Of a DNA stretch of 64,000 nucleotides, positions 26,646-36,599 are shown piece after piece (positions within the stretch are counted from its first letter, which is position 1; each line of letters opens with the position of its first letter). The stretch is from Clostridiaceae bacterium. GTDB taxonomy: Bacteria; Bacillota; Clostridia; DSM-8532. Both the position numbers and the translations under genes were made by a program. The notes below the pieces were generated by a model. The model was not told where the DNA came from and did not search any database. It saw only the letters and a program-made list of their open reading frames with translations. The stretch spans positions 1-64,000 of the forward strand of contig JAAYLX010000030.1 of assembly GCA_012521705.1 (NCBI GenBank), written 5' to 3'.

Positions 26646-28748
26646 TTAAACTTCAAACTCCTCGCTCTTCTTGCGTTTGCGTTTAATAATAATGACCACT
26701 GCTGCAGCTATACCTGCAACCACTACTCCAATAATGATATAGAACCAGACACTGCCGACGAATCCCCTGCTCCCCATTGACGGATCCATGCCAGGGTCCA
26801 TGGGTCCATCGACAGGGAATTCACCTCCGGGAGGCATCATCATTTCCATGACATTCATGGAAAGCTCTTTAACCAATTCTTTTTGTTCACCGCTGGCAGT
26901 TTCGTACTGGAATATAATCCGTCCTGTTGTTTCTCCCGGCATATTGGGAGTGATCATGACTTCAAAATACTCCCTGTATCCGGGGGTAAAGTTTCCGAAA
27001 TAACTGCTTTTCGGGTCTACATGGAAGTCGCCTTCAATATTGAGCTTTACATTATAAATATCTGTCTTGCCCAGATTGTACATTTCAAAGGCGACGTACA
27101 CCGGGTTTCCGACATAGATTTCAGGGGGCAGGGATATATCCGACACCTCAAATCTGGCAGGCTGGTATACGGGTATACCGATAATCTCATCTGCCTTGTA
27201 AGGATTTCCGGCATCATCTTCGTATTCAAAAGAAATTGTAACCGTATAGGTTTTTGATTTGGCATCGGGGATTGTAAACAGAGTCAGATCCCAGTCATAG
27301 GTGCCTTTGGGAGCAATCTTGTCTATGTAGAAGGTATTACTGCTGCCGACTGGTGAGAACACACTTCCTGTCTCATTTGATTCCTCGGTGACAATAAAGC
27401 TTCCCTTGATGTTTCTGACTGTCTTGGTCGCATGGGTATTGGCAAACTGGACATTTAACTTGAATTCTTCCCCTGCATCCACCAGAGTCGGCTCGGAAGA
27501 GTAGCTCTTGACAATGATTTTCGGTACATTCTTGCCGGCCTCTCCTCCGGCTACATCCGAATCCACAAACACGGATATTGCCCGGGCAATGGCAGCGGAT
27601 TCATCTGCGCCCACCGGCGCAACTTTAATAGTGATGGGCACACCGCCTCTTGCCGCATTATAGTCGGGCTGGAAGCTAAACGTAACTTTTTTGTCTTCCC
27701 CGGGTTTAAGATTTTGGATTATAATGAGATTTTGTGATGTTGGCAACAGTGCCTCTGTACTTTCAGCAGAAATCTTAATCTGCCCGGAATCCATGCTGTC
27801 AGTATTTTTGATTTCGACATCCACATTAAAATTTTCACCTGGTTTTACACTGGTCAATGAAGGTTTTATTTCTGTGATCTGCAGATCTGCTTCCTTTGCG
27901 TCACCGGCACCCTTGACCGGTATCCAGATCTGCTGCTCTACCTTCGCATCTTTACCCAGTTCATCAGTATACTCAATTTCAAATGTTACAGGATAACTGC
28001 TGGACTTTAACTTTTCCGAAGCTATGAGTTTATAATTTAATGATCTTTTCTCTGACCCGAATACTCTGTAAAAATCATATTGGGAATTGCCAGAGAAAAG
28101 CATAAAGGTGTCCTGGGCAAGATCTTTTATTGAGACCTTGACCCCTTTTGCAGACAGAGTACCTTCATTGGTAAGCAGCAACGAAAGCTCAAACATTTCT
28201 CCCGCTTTTGCTGAAACAGTCTGACCTTCAGGAAGAGTAAGCTTAAGATTACAGTTGGTCTGATAACTCTTTATTTTTATATAAACAGTATGTTCCGTAG
28301 GAGCTATTGCATCATTCCAGGTATTTGTATATGACAATTGAAATGTGAGAGGGTAGTATCCGTCATTTACCAGTTTGTCTGCTTCCACCATAAGTTCGAT
28401 ATCAGCCTCACCGCCATTGGTGGTTAGCCATTTTATTGGTTGTTCTGACAGTACTTTAACTGAAACAAATGGAGAATCCTCCTTATATAAAGGAGTAAAA
28501 ACTATGTTCTTTGCATAGCTGTTCGGGCTAAGATTCTGAATATGTAGATTAAAAGTGCCGGTTTTTCCTGCTACCAGCTCAAGGTCATCATCCACATATA
28601 CCCTGATTTGTGGCACAAAATGCGGTTCATCAGGAATATAAACATCTGCGTAAAGCTCCAGTTTTGAACTTGTCATAGAAATTACCATAATAACCATAAA
28701 GACAATAAAAGCAACCGGTCCCTTTTTCTTAAGCCATTTTCCCATCAT
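26646..28748 (-). CDS. extracytoplasmic multi-domain accessory protein of the ABC system (COG1361-like)
   Basis: A 700-residue protein with an N-terminal signal anchor (about 9-28) and a C-terminal membrane helix (about 667-690) followed by KRKRKK. The 630 residues between look like serial Ig-like or NEW3/CARDB beta-sandwich domains, with repeating phrases such as VKPGENFNVDVEIKN, LKPGEDKKVTFSF and VDAGEEFKLNVQFAN. Such proteins are known as COG1361 S-layer-type proteins. The frame can begin at 28769 (TTG), but ATG 28748 has GGAAGGG six bases upstream. It overlaps the ATPase gene by 20 bases and abuts the permease gene, so all three form one system. Confidence 0.78.
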   Translation of the reverse strand: MMGKWLKKKGPVAFIVFMVIMVISMTSSKLELYADVYIPDEPHFVPQIRVYVDDDLELVAGKTGTFNLHIQNLSPNSYAKNIVFTPLYKEDSPFVSVKVLSEQPIKWLTTNGGEADIELMVEADKLVNDGYYPLTFQLSYTNTWNDAIAPTEHTVYIKIKSYQTNCNLKLTLPEGQTVSAKAGEMFELSLLLTNEGTLSAKGVKVSIKDLAQDTFMLFSGNSQYDFYRVFGSEKRSLNYKLIASEKLKSSSYPVTFEIEYTDELGKDAKVEQQIWIPVKGAGDAKEADLQITEIKPSLTSVKPGENFNVDVEIKNTDSMDSGQIKISAESTEALLPTSQNLIIIQNLKPGEDKKVTFSFQPDYNAARGGVPITIKVAPVGADESAAIARAISVFVDSDVAGGEAGKNVPKIIVKSYSSEPTLVDAGEEFKLNVQFANTHATKTVRNIKGSFIVTEESNETGSVFSPVGSSNTFYIDKIAPKGTYDWDLTLFTIPDAKSKTYTVTISFEYEDDAGNPYKADEIIGIPVYQPARFEVSDISLPPEIYVGNPVYVAFEMYNLGKTDIYNVKLNIEGDFHVDPKSSYFGNFTPGYREYFEVMITPNMPGETTGRIIFQYETASGEQKELVKELSMNVMEMMMPPGGEFPVDGPMDPGMDPSMGSRGFVGSVWFYIIIGVVVAGIAAAVVIIIKRKRKKSEEFEV

Positions 28749-29442
28749 TCTGATCCCTTCCATTTTCAATCTTTTCTATCTTTCCATCACGTATCTTTAT
28801 CACCCGTGATGCAAATCCCGATATCTCGACATCGTGGGTAACTACCACTAAAGTCTGTTTGTTCTCTTTGGCAAGAGAAGTCATAAGATTCATCATCTCA
28901 TATTTGTTGGCCGTGTCCAGGTTTCCGGTGGGTTCATCGGCAAAGATAATCTTTGGGTTATTGCAAAATGCTCTTGCGATACTTACCCTTTGCTGCTGAC
29001 CACCGCTCAGCTCTGAAGGTTTATGCTTCATCCTGTCCTTAAGGCCTACCGCTTCCAAAAGCTCTTTTGCCCTTTGCAGCCGTTTTTTCTTTGGTACTCC
29101 GCAAAAAGTCAGCGGTATTGTAACATTCTCGATGGCAGTGAGGGTGGGAATAAGGTAATAGCTCTGGAAGACAAATCCTATATATCGCTGCCGGAATACC
29201 GCCAGCTGATTTTCACTCAGGGTGTCAATTCTGGTGTTGCCAATTTTTATAGAGCCCTTTGTCGGTCTGTCCAGACCGGCCATTATATGCAGCAACGTGG
29301 ACTTTCCGGAACCGGAAGGCCCCTGAAGGCAGCATATTTCTCCCTCTTCTATCTCAAGGCTTATGCCGTTTACAGCCATTATCCGTTCCTGCCCCATCTT
29401 ATAGCCGCGATATACATCATTCAGAGTAATAATTGATGACAT
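28729..29442 (-). CDS. MacB/LolD-type ABC transporter ATPase
   Basis: A 237-residue nucleotide-binding protein with Walker A GPSGSGKST near 40, LSGGQQQR signature near 143, Walker B IIFADEPTGNLD near 164 and the H-loop VVTHD near 200. The sequence VFQSYYLIPTLTAIENV is characteristic of the LolD/MacB family. It is first in the operon, with GAAGGGG about six bases before the ATG, and powers the permease at 25260-26645. Confidence 0.92.
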   Translation of the reverse strand: MSSIITLNDVYRGYKMGQERIMAVNGISLEIEEGEICCLQGPSGSGKSTLLHIMAGLDRPTKGSIKIGNTRIDTLSENQLAVFRQRYIGFVFQSYYLIPTLTAIENVTIPLTFCGVPKKKRLQRAKELLEAVGLKDRMKHKPSELSGGQQQRVSIARAFCNNPKIIFADEPTGNLDTANKYEMMNLMTSLAKENKQTLVVVTHDVEISGFASRVIKIRDGKIEKIENGRDQNDGKMA

Positions 29443-29519
29443 AGTGATCCCCTTCGTATATCCTTTGGGTTTTTGTAAATGTTTTAATGGTTTCTTAAAT
29501 TTATATGGTCAAGTTTGTG

Positions 29520-30554
29520 TTAAAATTCATTCGTCAGCCATTGTGCCAGGTCATCCAAAACCTGATCTTTCATTCCCATATCCTTGTCGATATTCTTCAT
29601 TCCGGCCTTGCTGTCCGAAAGCTTCTTTGCAAGATCCATTCCATTTATACGGGTTCCTTTGAGAATCTCAGGAAGTTGGGAGATGATTTCCTCACAAAGA
29701 GCGTCCGAATAAACCGCTGCACTCTTTATTTGCGCTCCGTCCACTTTAAGGTATAATTCTATCCCGCCCCAGGAGAACCTGTTTTTCAATTGGACGTCAA
29801 AGTTGGGCGTCTCCCCGAAATTCCATTCCCATGAACCGTTTCTGACAATTATCTCCCTGAACTGCGAATCATTGGGCCAGATTGATTTATCATTGTCACT
29901 AAAGTGAATGTGTTTGCACTTGGCCCCGTATTCTTCTTTGAAAGCGTTAGTTACAGCTTCCCTGATAATGCCCGGTGTCAGATCAGGCTTGATGTCACAC
30001 AGATTAATTACTCGGCTTTTTACCGACGATACGCCTTTGGCCTGGATTTTATCCTTTGATACGGTAAGATACCTGGCCATTCTTTCCTTATCCGCACTTA
30101 TGAGGATTGTCCCATGGTGGAGGGCATTTAAACCTCTGAAACAAAATGCGTTTCCGGAGAATTTTCTGTCATCGACAACCATGTCGTTTCTGCCGCTCAT
30201 GGCTGCATTTATCCCGAGATTTTTCAGGGCGTTTATAATAACCATGCATTGGCGCTTAACGTCATAGTCCTTCTGGTTCAATATAAACGAGAAGTTAAGG
30301 TTTCCTGCATCGTGGAATACCGCTCCGCCTCCTGATATTCTCCTGGCAAGGCGGATATTGTCCTCCTCCATCAGCATAAGGTTGCATTCTGTCCAGGGGT
30401 TTTGGTTCCGGCCAATTACAACGGTGTCCTTATTCTGCCATAAAAATAAAGTAGCTTCACCTAACGGCTGATTAATCAGAAAATACTCTTCCAATGCAAG
30501 ATTAATCCAGGGGTTTTTGATTTCGGTAGTTATTATCTTTAATTCTCTTGTCAT
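29520..30554 (-). CDS. lplA: lipoate-protein ligase A
   Basis: A 344-residue enzyme that adenylates lipoate and attaches it to Lys of target domains. The catalytic fold is shown by ARRISGGGAVFHD near 70-82, LNFSF near 86, and the KFSGNAF segment near 131 that includes the catalytic Lys region. The C-terminal small domain (about 245-340) is present, so the enzyme is the complete LplA type. It is downstream of gcvPB beyond a hairpin; GcvH is its natural target. AGGAG precedes the ATG. Confidence 0.9.
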   Translation of the reverse strand: MTRELKIITTEIKNPWINLALEEYFLINQPLGEATLFLWQNKDTVVIGRNQNPWTECNLMLMEEDNIRLARRISGGGAVFHDAGNLNFSFILNQKDYDVKRQCMVIINALKNLGINAAMSGRNDMVVDDRKFSGNAFCFRGLNALHHGTILISADKERMARYLTVSKDKIQAKGVSSVKSRVINLCDIKPDLTPGIIREAVTNAFKEEYGAKCKHIHFSDNDKSIWPNDSQFREIIVRNGSWEWNFGETPNFDVQLKNRFSWGGIELYLKVDGAQIKSAAVYSDALCEEIISQLPEILKGTRINGMDLAKKLSDSKAGMKNIDKDMGMKDQVLDDLAQWLTNEF

Positions 30555-30607
30555 CTCGTCTCCTGATTTTTTAAGTATTTATTTTGTCCGCAGGTACATT
30601 TTAACAT

Positions 30608-30646
30608 GGAAAAAGCTGCTTCTTGTAATTAGACGCAGCTTTTTCC
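30608..30646 (-). terminator. terminator between gcvPB and lplA
   Basis: A perfect 12-bp stem (30608-30619 with 30635-30646, GGAAAAAGCTGC and complement) lies after gcvPB. The T-rich arm gives a weak U-tail, so partial read-through to lplA is possible. Confidence 0.65.
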
Positions 30647-30731
30647 TGTTTAGTTCACCAAGGTTGCAAAAATATTTCGAAAATATTTCAGATAATACTT
30701 TTAAATATCTGTTACTTCAAAGTCCATACAC

Positions 30732-32183
30732 TTATTTGCTCCATCTGAGGACAGGCGTACGTGCGGCTTTTACTTCATCCAGCCTTGTAACATGAGCCTT
30801 CCTGGGCGCCTTTTTCAGCGACTCAGGATCTTCCTCGGCCAGTTTTGCCAGTTCCCTCATTGCCTCAATAAACTGGTCCAGGGTTTCCGGGCTCTCGGTT
30901 TCGGTAGGCTCAACCATCATGGCCTCTTTAACAATGAGAGGGAAGTAAATGGTCGGAGGATGATAGCCTCTGTCTATCAAACTCTTGGCGATATCCAGCG
31001 CGGTTGCTCCATTTTTTGCCTGTCTCACCGCCGAAAGGACAAATTCATGCATACACGTTCTGTTATATGGTATTTCATACAAATCTTCGAGCTTTTTCCG
31101 AATATAGTTTGCATTTAATACTGCTGTTTGGGAAGCCTCTTTAAGTCCCTGCGGCCCCATGGTCATAATATAGCTGAAAGCGCGCACTATGACAGAAAAG
31201 TTCCCGTAAAAAGATTTCACTTTGCCTATGGACAGTGGCCTGTCGTAGTCCAGCACGTAACAGTCGTCTTGTTTCTCCACAACCGGTACCGGAAGGAAGG
31301 GCACCAGCTCTTTTGCAACACCTATCGGCCCTGAGCCCGGTCCTCCTCCGCCATGGGGAGTCGAGAAGGTTTTATGCAGATTTACGTGGGCAATGTCAAA
31401 TCCCATATCGCCTGGCCTTGCAATACCCATAATTGCATTCATATTGGCACCGTCATAGTAGAGAAGGCCTCCACATTCATGTACCATACGTGAGATTTCA
31501 AGAATATCTTCTTCAAACAAACCCAAAGTATTGGGGTTTGTCAGCATAAGGCCGGCCACCGTATCGTCCAGCGTCTCTTTCAGGGCATTGATATCCACAC
31601 AGCCTCTCTCGTCGGACGGGATATGGACCACTTCAAACCCAACCAGTGCGGCAGATGCAGGATTGGTTCCATGGGATGAATCGGGAACAATTATCTTGAC
31701 CCGTTTGTGGTCATTGCGGGATGTATGGTATGCTTTGATAATCATTAAGCCTGTCATTTCGCCCTGGGCTCCGGCCGCAGGCTGAAGGGTAACTTTCTCC
31801 ATGCCGAGTATTTCGGAAAGGTATCTATCCATGCGGTAAAGGAGCTCCAGACAGCCCTGGGAGCTTTCGGGACCCTGAAGGGGGTGCATTTGTGTGAACC
31901 CGTCCAATGAAGCCATATCTTCATTTATCTTGGGATTGTATTTCATCGTACAGGAGCCCAGAGGGTAAAAGCCCGAATCAACACCAAAGTTTCTTTGGGA
32001 GAGCTTCGTATAATGGCGGATTACATCCACTTCCGAAACTTCCGGGATTTCAGGACTGTTTTCCCTTAATAAGTTGCCATCGAATAATGAATTTATATTC
32101 ACTTTAGGTACATCGCTTATGGGAAGAGAATAGCCGATACGGCCTTCAACAGATTTTTCGAAAATCAGTCTTTCGTCCCTCAT
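30732..32183 (-). CDS. gcvPB: glycine dehydrogenase (decarboxylating) subunit 2
   Basis: A 483-residue subunit of the glycine cleavage P-protein. It carries the PLP site: [16 protein letters not shown] near 270, whose Lys forms the Schiff base. Other family landmarks are [15 protein letters not shown] near 76 and [11 protein letters not shown] near 165. The split P-protein, with the PLP half here and the other half in gcvPA, is normal for Firmicutes. It starts directly after the gcvPA stop. Confidence 0.95.
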   Translation of the reverse strand: MRDERLIFEKSVEGRIGYSLPISDVPKVNINSLFDGNLLRENSPEIPEVSEVDVIRHYTKLSQRNFGVDSGFYPLGSCTMKYNPKINEDMASLDGFTQMHPLQGPESSQGCLELLYRMDRYLSEILGMEKVTLQPAAGAQGEMTGLMIIKAYHTSRNDHKRVKIIVPDSSHGTNPASAALVGFEVVHIPSDERGCVDINALKETLDDTVAGLMLTNPNTLGLFEEDILEISRMVHECGGLLYYDGANMNAIMGIARPGDMGFDIAHVNLHKTFSTPHGGGGPGSGPIGVAKELVPFLPVPVVEKQDDCYVLDYDRPLSIGKVKSFYGNFSVIVRAFSYIMTMGPQGLKEASQTAVLNANYIRKKLEDLYEIPYNRTCMHEFVLSAVRQAKNGATALDIAKSLIDRGYHPPTIYFPLIVKEAMMVEPTETESPETLDQFIEAMRELAKLAEEDPESLKKAPRKAHVTRLDEVKAARTPVLRWSK

Positions 32184-33566
32184 TTAAACCCCTCCCTGGC
32201 ATATATTTTTTACCCTGTCGGCCAACAGGTCAATTTCTGCCCTGTCGCGTTTTTCGGTAACGGCAACAAGCCAACATCCCTTAAGCTCAGGATAATCGGT
32301 TGATAAGTCGTAACCGCCAATGATATTATCCTTCAATAATTCGTCGTTAAGCTTTTTCGGATGGATGGCAGGCTTTACGACAAACTCCCTGAAGAAAGGT
32401 GCGTCAAAGACTTTTGAAACAGAATTGGTATTTAACAGAGAGTTATATGCGTAAACAGATTTGTCAATGCACTGGCTTGCAACTTCATACAGGCCCTTTT
32501 TGCCCATCAGCGACAGATAAACAGTGGCAGTCAGCGCGCACATTGCCTGGTTCGTGCATATATTTGAAGTTGCTTTTTCCCTTCGAATATGCTGTTCCCT
32601 TGCCTGAAGGGTGAGTACAAATCCCCGCTTTCCTTCCGAGTCGGTGGTCTCGCCCACAATTCTTCCAGGCATGCGGCGTATCAGAGGTTTCTTCACAGCA
32701 AAGAATCCTAATAGCGGCCCTCCGAAATTCATGGGATTCCCCAAAGGCTGGCCTTCGCCCACAGCAATATCGGCACCAAGGTTTCCCGGAGCCTCGAATA
32801 CTCCAAGTGAAATTGGATCACATACAGCAATCAGAAGGGCATTTACTTCTTTGGCCATTTGTGATGTGGCTTTCAAATCCTCAACAATGCCAAAGAAATT
32901 AGGCGACTGGATGACTACAGCCGAAGTCTTATCCGACAGAGCCTTGCGGAGGGATTCAAGATTTACTGTTCCGCTTTTGTCACCTTCACAATAAAAATCA
33001 ATCTCTTTAATCTCTATCCCTGAATGGCGCAATACCGAAGCCAAAACTTTTCGGTATTCCGGGTTTATACTTCTTGCAACCACCACTTCATTCCGGTTAT
33101 TGTACCTGCACGCTAAAATAACAGCTTCATAAAGGGCGGAAGCTCCGTCATACAGTGAAGCGTTGGCAGCATCCATCCCGGTCAGCTCGGCAATCATGGT
33201 CTGAAATTCAAACATTGCCTGAAGTATACCCTGGCTCATTTCAGCCTGGTAAGGGGTATAGGAAGTATAAAACTCCTGGCGGGATGTTATATGGCTGACC
33301 GCCGAAGGTATTATGTGGTCGTAAATGCCCGCTCCCAAAAAGCATACATTCCGGGAGGCGTCATAATTTTTATTGGTCAGCTCCTGTGTCTGTTTCTTAA
33401 GTTCGTGCTCTGAAAGTGGGTCAGGAAGATTGAGGTCCTCTTTGAGCCTCAGTTGGTCAGGTATAGCTGAAAACAGTTCGTCAATGGACTTAATGCCTAT
33501 GGTTTTCAGCATTTCTTCCTGCTGTTTTTTGGTGGCAGGAATATATGACGATTTCAAAAGCTTCAC
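32184..33566 (-). CDS. gcvPA: glycine dehydrogenase (decarboxylating) subunit 1
   Basis: A 460-residue partner of GcvPB, together decarboxylating glycine and passing aminomethyl to GcvH-bound lipoate. Typical segments are [16 protein letters not shown] near 74, [18 protein letters not shown] near 98 and [14 protein letters not shown]-like text ([14 protein letters not shown]) near 265. Its start codon overlaps the gcvH stop by four bases (ATGA). Confidence 0.95.
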   Translation of the reverse strand: MKLLKSSYIPATKKQQEEMLKTIGIKSIDELFSAIPDQLRLKEDLNLPDPLSEHELKKQTQELTNKNYDASRNVCFLGAGIYDHIIPSAVSHITSRQEFYTSYTPYQAEMSQGILQAMFEFQTMIAELTGMDAANASLYDGASALYEAVILACRYNNRNEVVVARSINPEYRKVLASVLRHSGIEIKEIDFYCEGDKSGTVNLESLRKALSDKTSAVVIQSPNFFGIVEDLKATSQMAKEVNALLIAVCDPISLGVFEAPGNLGADIAVGEGQPLGNPMNFGGPLLGFFAVKKPLIRRMPGRIVGETTDSEGKRGFVLTLQAREQHIRREKATSNICTNQAMCALTATVYLSLMGKKGLYEVASQCIDKSVYAYNSLLNTNSVSKVFDAPFFREFVVKPAIHPKKLNDELLKDNIIGGYDLSTDYPELKGCWLVAVTEKRDRAEIDLLADRVKNICQGGV

Positions 33567-33943
33567 TCTCCCTTTGTAAACTCTTCATACCGGGCTTTAT
33601 CCATAAGAAGCTCCAGTTCATCCTTGTTGGACATTCTGACTACTGCGATATGATTTTCATAAGGGTCTTCGTTAATAAGTTCGGGGTTATCCTCGAGTGC
33701 TTCGTTGGCCTCTTCAACTGTCCCGGATACGGGAGAATATACGTCCGATGCAGCCTTTACCGATTCCACAACTCCCAGCACTCCGCCCTGTTCAACAGTT
33801 GAGCCTGTTTCAGGGATTTCAACATAAACTATGCTTCCAAGAGAGTGCTGAGCATAATCGGTAATTCCTATATAGGCCAGGTCACCTTCAACCCTCACCC
33901 ATTCGTGGTCTTTTGAATAGTATAAGCCATCTCTTACTTCCAT
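33563..33943 (-). CDS. gcvH: glycine cleavage system H protein
   Basis: A 126-residue lipoyl carrier. [14 protein letters not shown] near residues 58-71 includes the Lys that is lipoylated, and [20 protein letters not shown] is the usual N-terminal fold. It shuttles the aminomethyl group between GcvP and GcvT. The gene lies 15 bp after gcvT. LplA encoded 3 kb downstream is the likely lipoylating enzyme. Confidence 0.96.
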   Translation of the reverse strand: MEVRDGLYYSKDHEWVRVEGDLAYIGITDYAQHSLGSIVYVEIPETGSTVEQGGVLGVVESVKAASDVYSPVSGTVEEANEALEDNPELINEDPYENHIAVVRMSNKDELELLMDKARYEEFTKGE

Positions 33944-33958
33944 AAAAATCCTCCACCC

Positions 33959-35056
33959 TTATTTTTTATACTTTTTCCCGTAAAAGGGTAATTCAACTAT
34001 TTTGGCTTCACAGCTTCTGTTTCGGATTAGTATTTCAATCCGGTCTTCAGGGGTAAAATCACCTTTAACGAGAGCAAGTCCCCCATTAGTATTCAGCCTC
34101 GGGAGCGGACCCCCGCTTGTGACATAACCGATATTCTCACCGTTTTTCAATACCTCGTATCCGTTTCTGGGAATGCCTCTGTCAAGCATTTCAAAACCGT
34201 ACAGTTTTCTTTCAGGATTGTCTGATTGGTTAAGTAAAGCCTTTTTACCTATAAAATCTTCTTTGCTGAGTTTTACGAATTTTCCAAGTCCGGCTTCCAG
34301 TGGTGTTATACTGTCTGAAAGTTCATGTCCGTACAGCGGAAGGGCTGCCTCAAGCCGCAGAGTATCCCTGGCTCCAAGTCCAATGGGCAAAAGCCCATCT
34401 TCTTTACCTGCTTCCAATATTCCATTCCAGAGCGCTTCCGGGTCAGAGCCACTTTCAGTAATATTCAAATAAATCTCAAACCCATCTTCGCCCGTATACC
34501 CGCTTCTGGACAAAATAACATTCATGCCCATGACCCTGGTTTCCTTAAACCTGAAAAAGCCGGGCAACTCATTATCGTCCACAAGTTTATTAATTATCTT
34601 CTCTGACAGGGGACCCTGCAAAGCTAAAAGTACATATTCCGGGGATAAATTTTCAACCTTAACATTGCCGGTGGCATGGGAATTTATCCATTCAAAATCT
34701 TTTTCTGTGTTACCCGCATTTACAACAATGAAAAGCTTATCCTCAGAAAACTTATACACTATAACATCATCAACAACAGTACCGTTTTCATAACACATGG
34801 GGGAATACACCGCTTTATAGGAAGGAGTGGTAGAAATATCATTGGTGATAAGGGAATTTACAAACTTTACAGCATCACTGCCTGTTACAAGAATCTGACC
34901 CATATGGGAAACATCGAAAAGTCCTGCTTTGGTTCTGACCGTGTGGTGTTCCTGCAGTATATCTGAGTAGGATACAGGAAGCTCCCATCCGCCAAATGAG
35001 GTAAATCTTGCGCCTAAGGCTTTTTGAAGGTTATACAGTGGAGTACGTTTATCCAT
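33959..35056 (-). CDS. gcvT: glycine cleavage system T protein (aminomethyltransferase)
   Basis: A 365-residue tetrahydrofolate-dependent enzyme that releases ammonia and makes methylene-THF from GcvH-bound aminomethyl. Landmarks include FGGWELPVSY near 20, GLFDVSHMGQI near 42, SRSGYTGEDGFEIYL near 185 and LRLEAALPLYGHEL near 240. It is the first gene of the gcv operon and is preceded by a roughly 195-base leader with a terminator-like hairpin. Confidence 0.96.
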   Translation of the reverse strand: MDKRTPLYNLQKALGARFTSFGGWELPVSYSDILQEHHTVRTKAGLFDVSHMGQILVTGSDAVKFVNSLITNDISTTPSYKAVYSPMCYENGTVVDDVIVYKFSEDKLFIVVNAGNTEKDFEWINSHATGNVKVENLSPEYVLLALQGPLSEKIINKLVDDNELPGFFRFKETRVMGMNVILSRSGYTGEDGFEIYLNITESGSDPEALWNGILEAGKEDGLLPIGLGARDTLRLEAALPLYGHELSDSITPLEAGLGKFVKLSKEDFIGKKALLNQSDNPERKLYGFEMLDRGIPRNGYEVLKNGENIGYVTSGGPLPRLNTNGGLALVKGDFTPEDRIEILIRNRSCEAKIVELPFYGKKYKK

Positions 35057-35125
35057 ATTCTTCTCTCCCTATGACAAATAACATCATTATTTAATTATCT
35101 TTAATCGGACAGGTTAATATACTAA

Positions 35126-35163
35126 TATAAAAAGGGTTGACAACCATAGTGGTTGATCACCCT
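35126..35163 (-). terminator. terminator-like hairpin in the gcvT leader (candidate attenuator)
   Basis: On the minus strand AGGGT and TCAACCA pair with TGGTTG and AACCCT around a 3x3 internal loop (35133-35146 with 35150-35163), followed by TTTTTATAT. It lies between the promoter and the gcvT ribosome binding site, the position expected for a regulated terminator. Confidence 0.5.
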
Positions 35164-35256
35164 GTTATTTGACTTTTAAGGTTCCCTGCCCATGGGGAAA
35201 AACTCTCTGGTATCATTAAGTTTTATTGGCGTGATGCTAATGTATCTCATATTTTA

Positions 35257-35285
35257 ATTATATTTGTTCTCAAATTGGAAGTCAA
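35257..35285 (-). promoter_or_regulatory. sigma-A promoter of the gcv operon
   Basis: Minus-strand TTGACT (35280-35285) and TATAAT (35257-35262) are 17 bp apart. Transcription from here gives a leader of about 195 bases before gcvT. Confidence 0.7.
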
Positions 35286-35300
35286 TTTCCAGCAATGAAT

Positions 35301-35329
35301 AAAAAATCCCCTGGCTTTCTGCCAGGGGA
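35301..35329 (-). terminator. intrinsic terminator of the NlpC/P60 gene
   Basis: A perfect 9-bp GC-rich stem (35307-35315 with 35321-35329, TCCCCTGGC and complement) and 5-base loop precede six Ts on the minus strand. Confidence 0.9.
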
Positions 35330-35355
35330 AGTTTTTAAAGCTTTTCACCTGTTTT

Positions 35356-36390
35356 TCATTTTATTACTCGTCTTGCGCCCATGTATTTGCCTCTGTAAGA
35401 ATTAAGGTCGGCAATGACTACTTTGCCTTTTGATGAAGAAGCATGGATGAAGCTTCCGCCTCCCAGGTAGATACCTACATGGCTAACGTCAGCAGCCCCT
35501 CCATCTGTATCGAACAGAACAATGTCTCCTGCCTGGAGATTCGAGCGCTCTACCTTTGTTCCAAAACTCCAGTACTCACCTGAAGATCTCGGAACATAAA
35601 TACCAAAGTGAGAGTAAACATATTTGGTAAGTCCGGAGCAATCAAGCCCGCTTTTTGAGTATCCACCCCATACGTATTTTACTCCCTGGAGAGTCTTTGC
35701 ATAATCACAAATCTGTTGCGCAAGGCTCTTTCCTTCTGCGCTCTGAGGAGCGGCAGCCGCGGCTGGGGCGGAAGAAGTTGTGCCTCTGGAAGGAGTTTTT
35801 GTTTCTGTAACTACTTTTTGTACTTCATTAGCACTGTTAACAAGGTATTTGGCAAGTACATATCCTTTTTTGTCACTCCAGGTTATGATTCTCGCCCATT
35901 CACCAATGGTTTCGTAGTAAGTTACTTTGTCCCCTCTGCCAATTGTCTGAACCAGCTTACTGTCACTGTTTGGTTCAGATCTGACATTCAGTTTATTTGC
36001 ATTTACCCATTTTACTACACCCTTTACTTGCGGTGTCGATTCGGGTTTTGCAGTTTCCTGAGTACTTTCGTTATCAGCCTGGGGTTCTACCAAAGTCATT
36101 GTCTGAACGGCTGTTGCAGCCATTAACAGGTTTTCTTTTTCATGGACTTTTCTGAATTTCTTTTCTTCAAGTAGTTCTTTGATTTGAGACGAGTTATCAT
36201 CGGATATATTAGATGCTACAATCTGGTTATCTGAAGTGAAAGCTGTGTCGGCTTTAATTTCATTTTGATACGTCTCTGATACTGCAGTTTCACCTGTCCA
36301 GTTAGCGGACAATACCAAAGCCGTTTGAGACAGGACAAATAGTATTGTCAGTATCAAAAACGAAATATTAGCCGATTTAGGTTTACTCAT
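35356..36390 (-). CDS. secreted SH3b-NlpC/P60 peptidoglycan endopeptidase
   Basis: A 344-residue exported hydrolase. A signal sequence (about 8-29) is followed by a polar linker, a bacterial SH3 domain (about 126-188, NKLNVRSEPNSDSKLV), a Pro/Ala linker and an NlpC/P60 domain (about 225-344). The catalytic Cys is in LDCSGL near 248, with His in VSHVGIY near 301 and a third polar residue in FIHASS near 313. The family cleaves the D-Glu to diaminopimelate bond of stem peptides. AGGAGGAC precedes the ATG. A c-di-AMP riboswitch in the leader ties it to turgor and wall control. Confidence 0.92.
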   Translation of the reverse strand: MSKPKSANISFLILTILFVLSQTALVLSANWTGETAVSETYQNEIKADTAFTSDNQIVASNISDDNSSQIKELLEEKKFRKVHEKENLLMAATAVQTMTLVEPQADNESTQETAKPESTPQVKGVVKWVNANKLNVRSEPNSDSKLVQTIGRGDKVTYYETIGEWARIITWSDKKGYVLAKYLVNSANEVQKVVTETKTPSRGTTSSAPAAAAAPQSAEGKSLAQQICDYAKTLQGVKYVWGGYSKSGLDCSGLTKYVYSHFGIYVPRSSGEYWSFGTKVERSNLQAGDIVLFDTDGGAADVSHVGIYLGGGSFIHASSSKGKVVIADLNSYRGKYMGARRVIK

Positions 36391-36399
36391 GATGTCCTC

Positions 36400-36520
36400 C
36401 TATTTTGGCTCCCGGAGTTAGCTGACGGGTTCGGGTAAATAGGTAACCCTACCATTTTCATGGATTCACCCCAAAAAAATTGGTTCCTCCGTATTCCTTT
36501 CGGAAAATTAGCCTTTTTTT
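36400..36520 (-). promoter_or_regulatory. c-di-AMP riboswitch (ydaO/yuaA class)
   Basis: The leader of the NlpC/P60 gene has the conserved pieces of the ydaO motif in order: CGGAGGAACC, then GGGGTGAATCC, TAGGGTTACC, and ACCCGAACCCGTCAGCTAAC with CTCCGG. The class binds cyclic di-AMP and is widely attached to cell-wall hydrolase and potassium genes, where ligand binding turns expression off. Confidence 0.88.
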
Positions 36521-36567
36521 TCGTACATATTATAATAATATGTCGTTTTATTCCAGATGCTTTGTAC

Positions 36568-36596
36568 ATTATACCAGTTTCGGCCTGACACTTCAA
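36568..36596 (-). promoter_or_regulatory. sigma-A promoter of the riboswitch-NlpC/P60 transcript
   Basis: Minus-strand TTGAAG (36591-36596) and TATAAT (36568-36573) are 17 bp apart, about 45 bases before the c-di-AMP aptamer. Confidence 0.65.
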
Positions 36597-36599
36597 CCT

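Noticed and set aside
35057-35257. Glycine riboswitch before gcvT
   Set aside because: None of the conserved glycine aptamer segments can be found on the minus strand; only a promoter and a terminator-like hairpin are visible.
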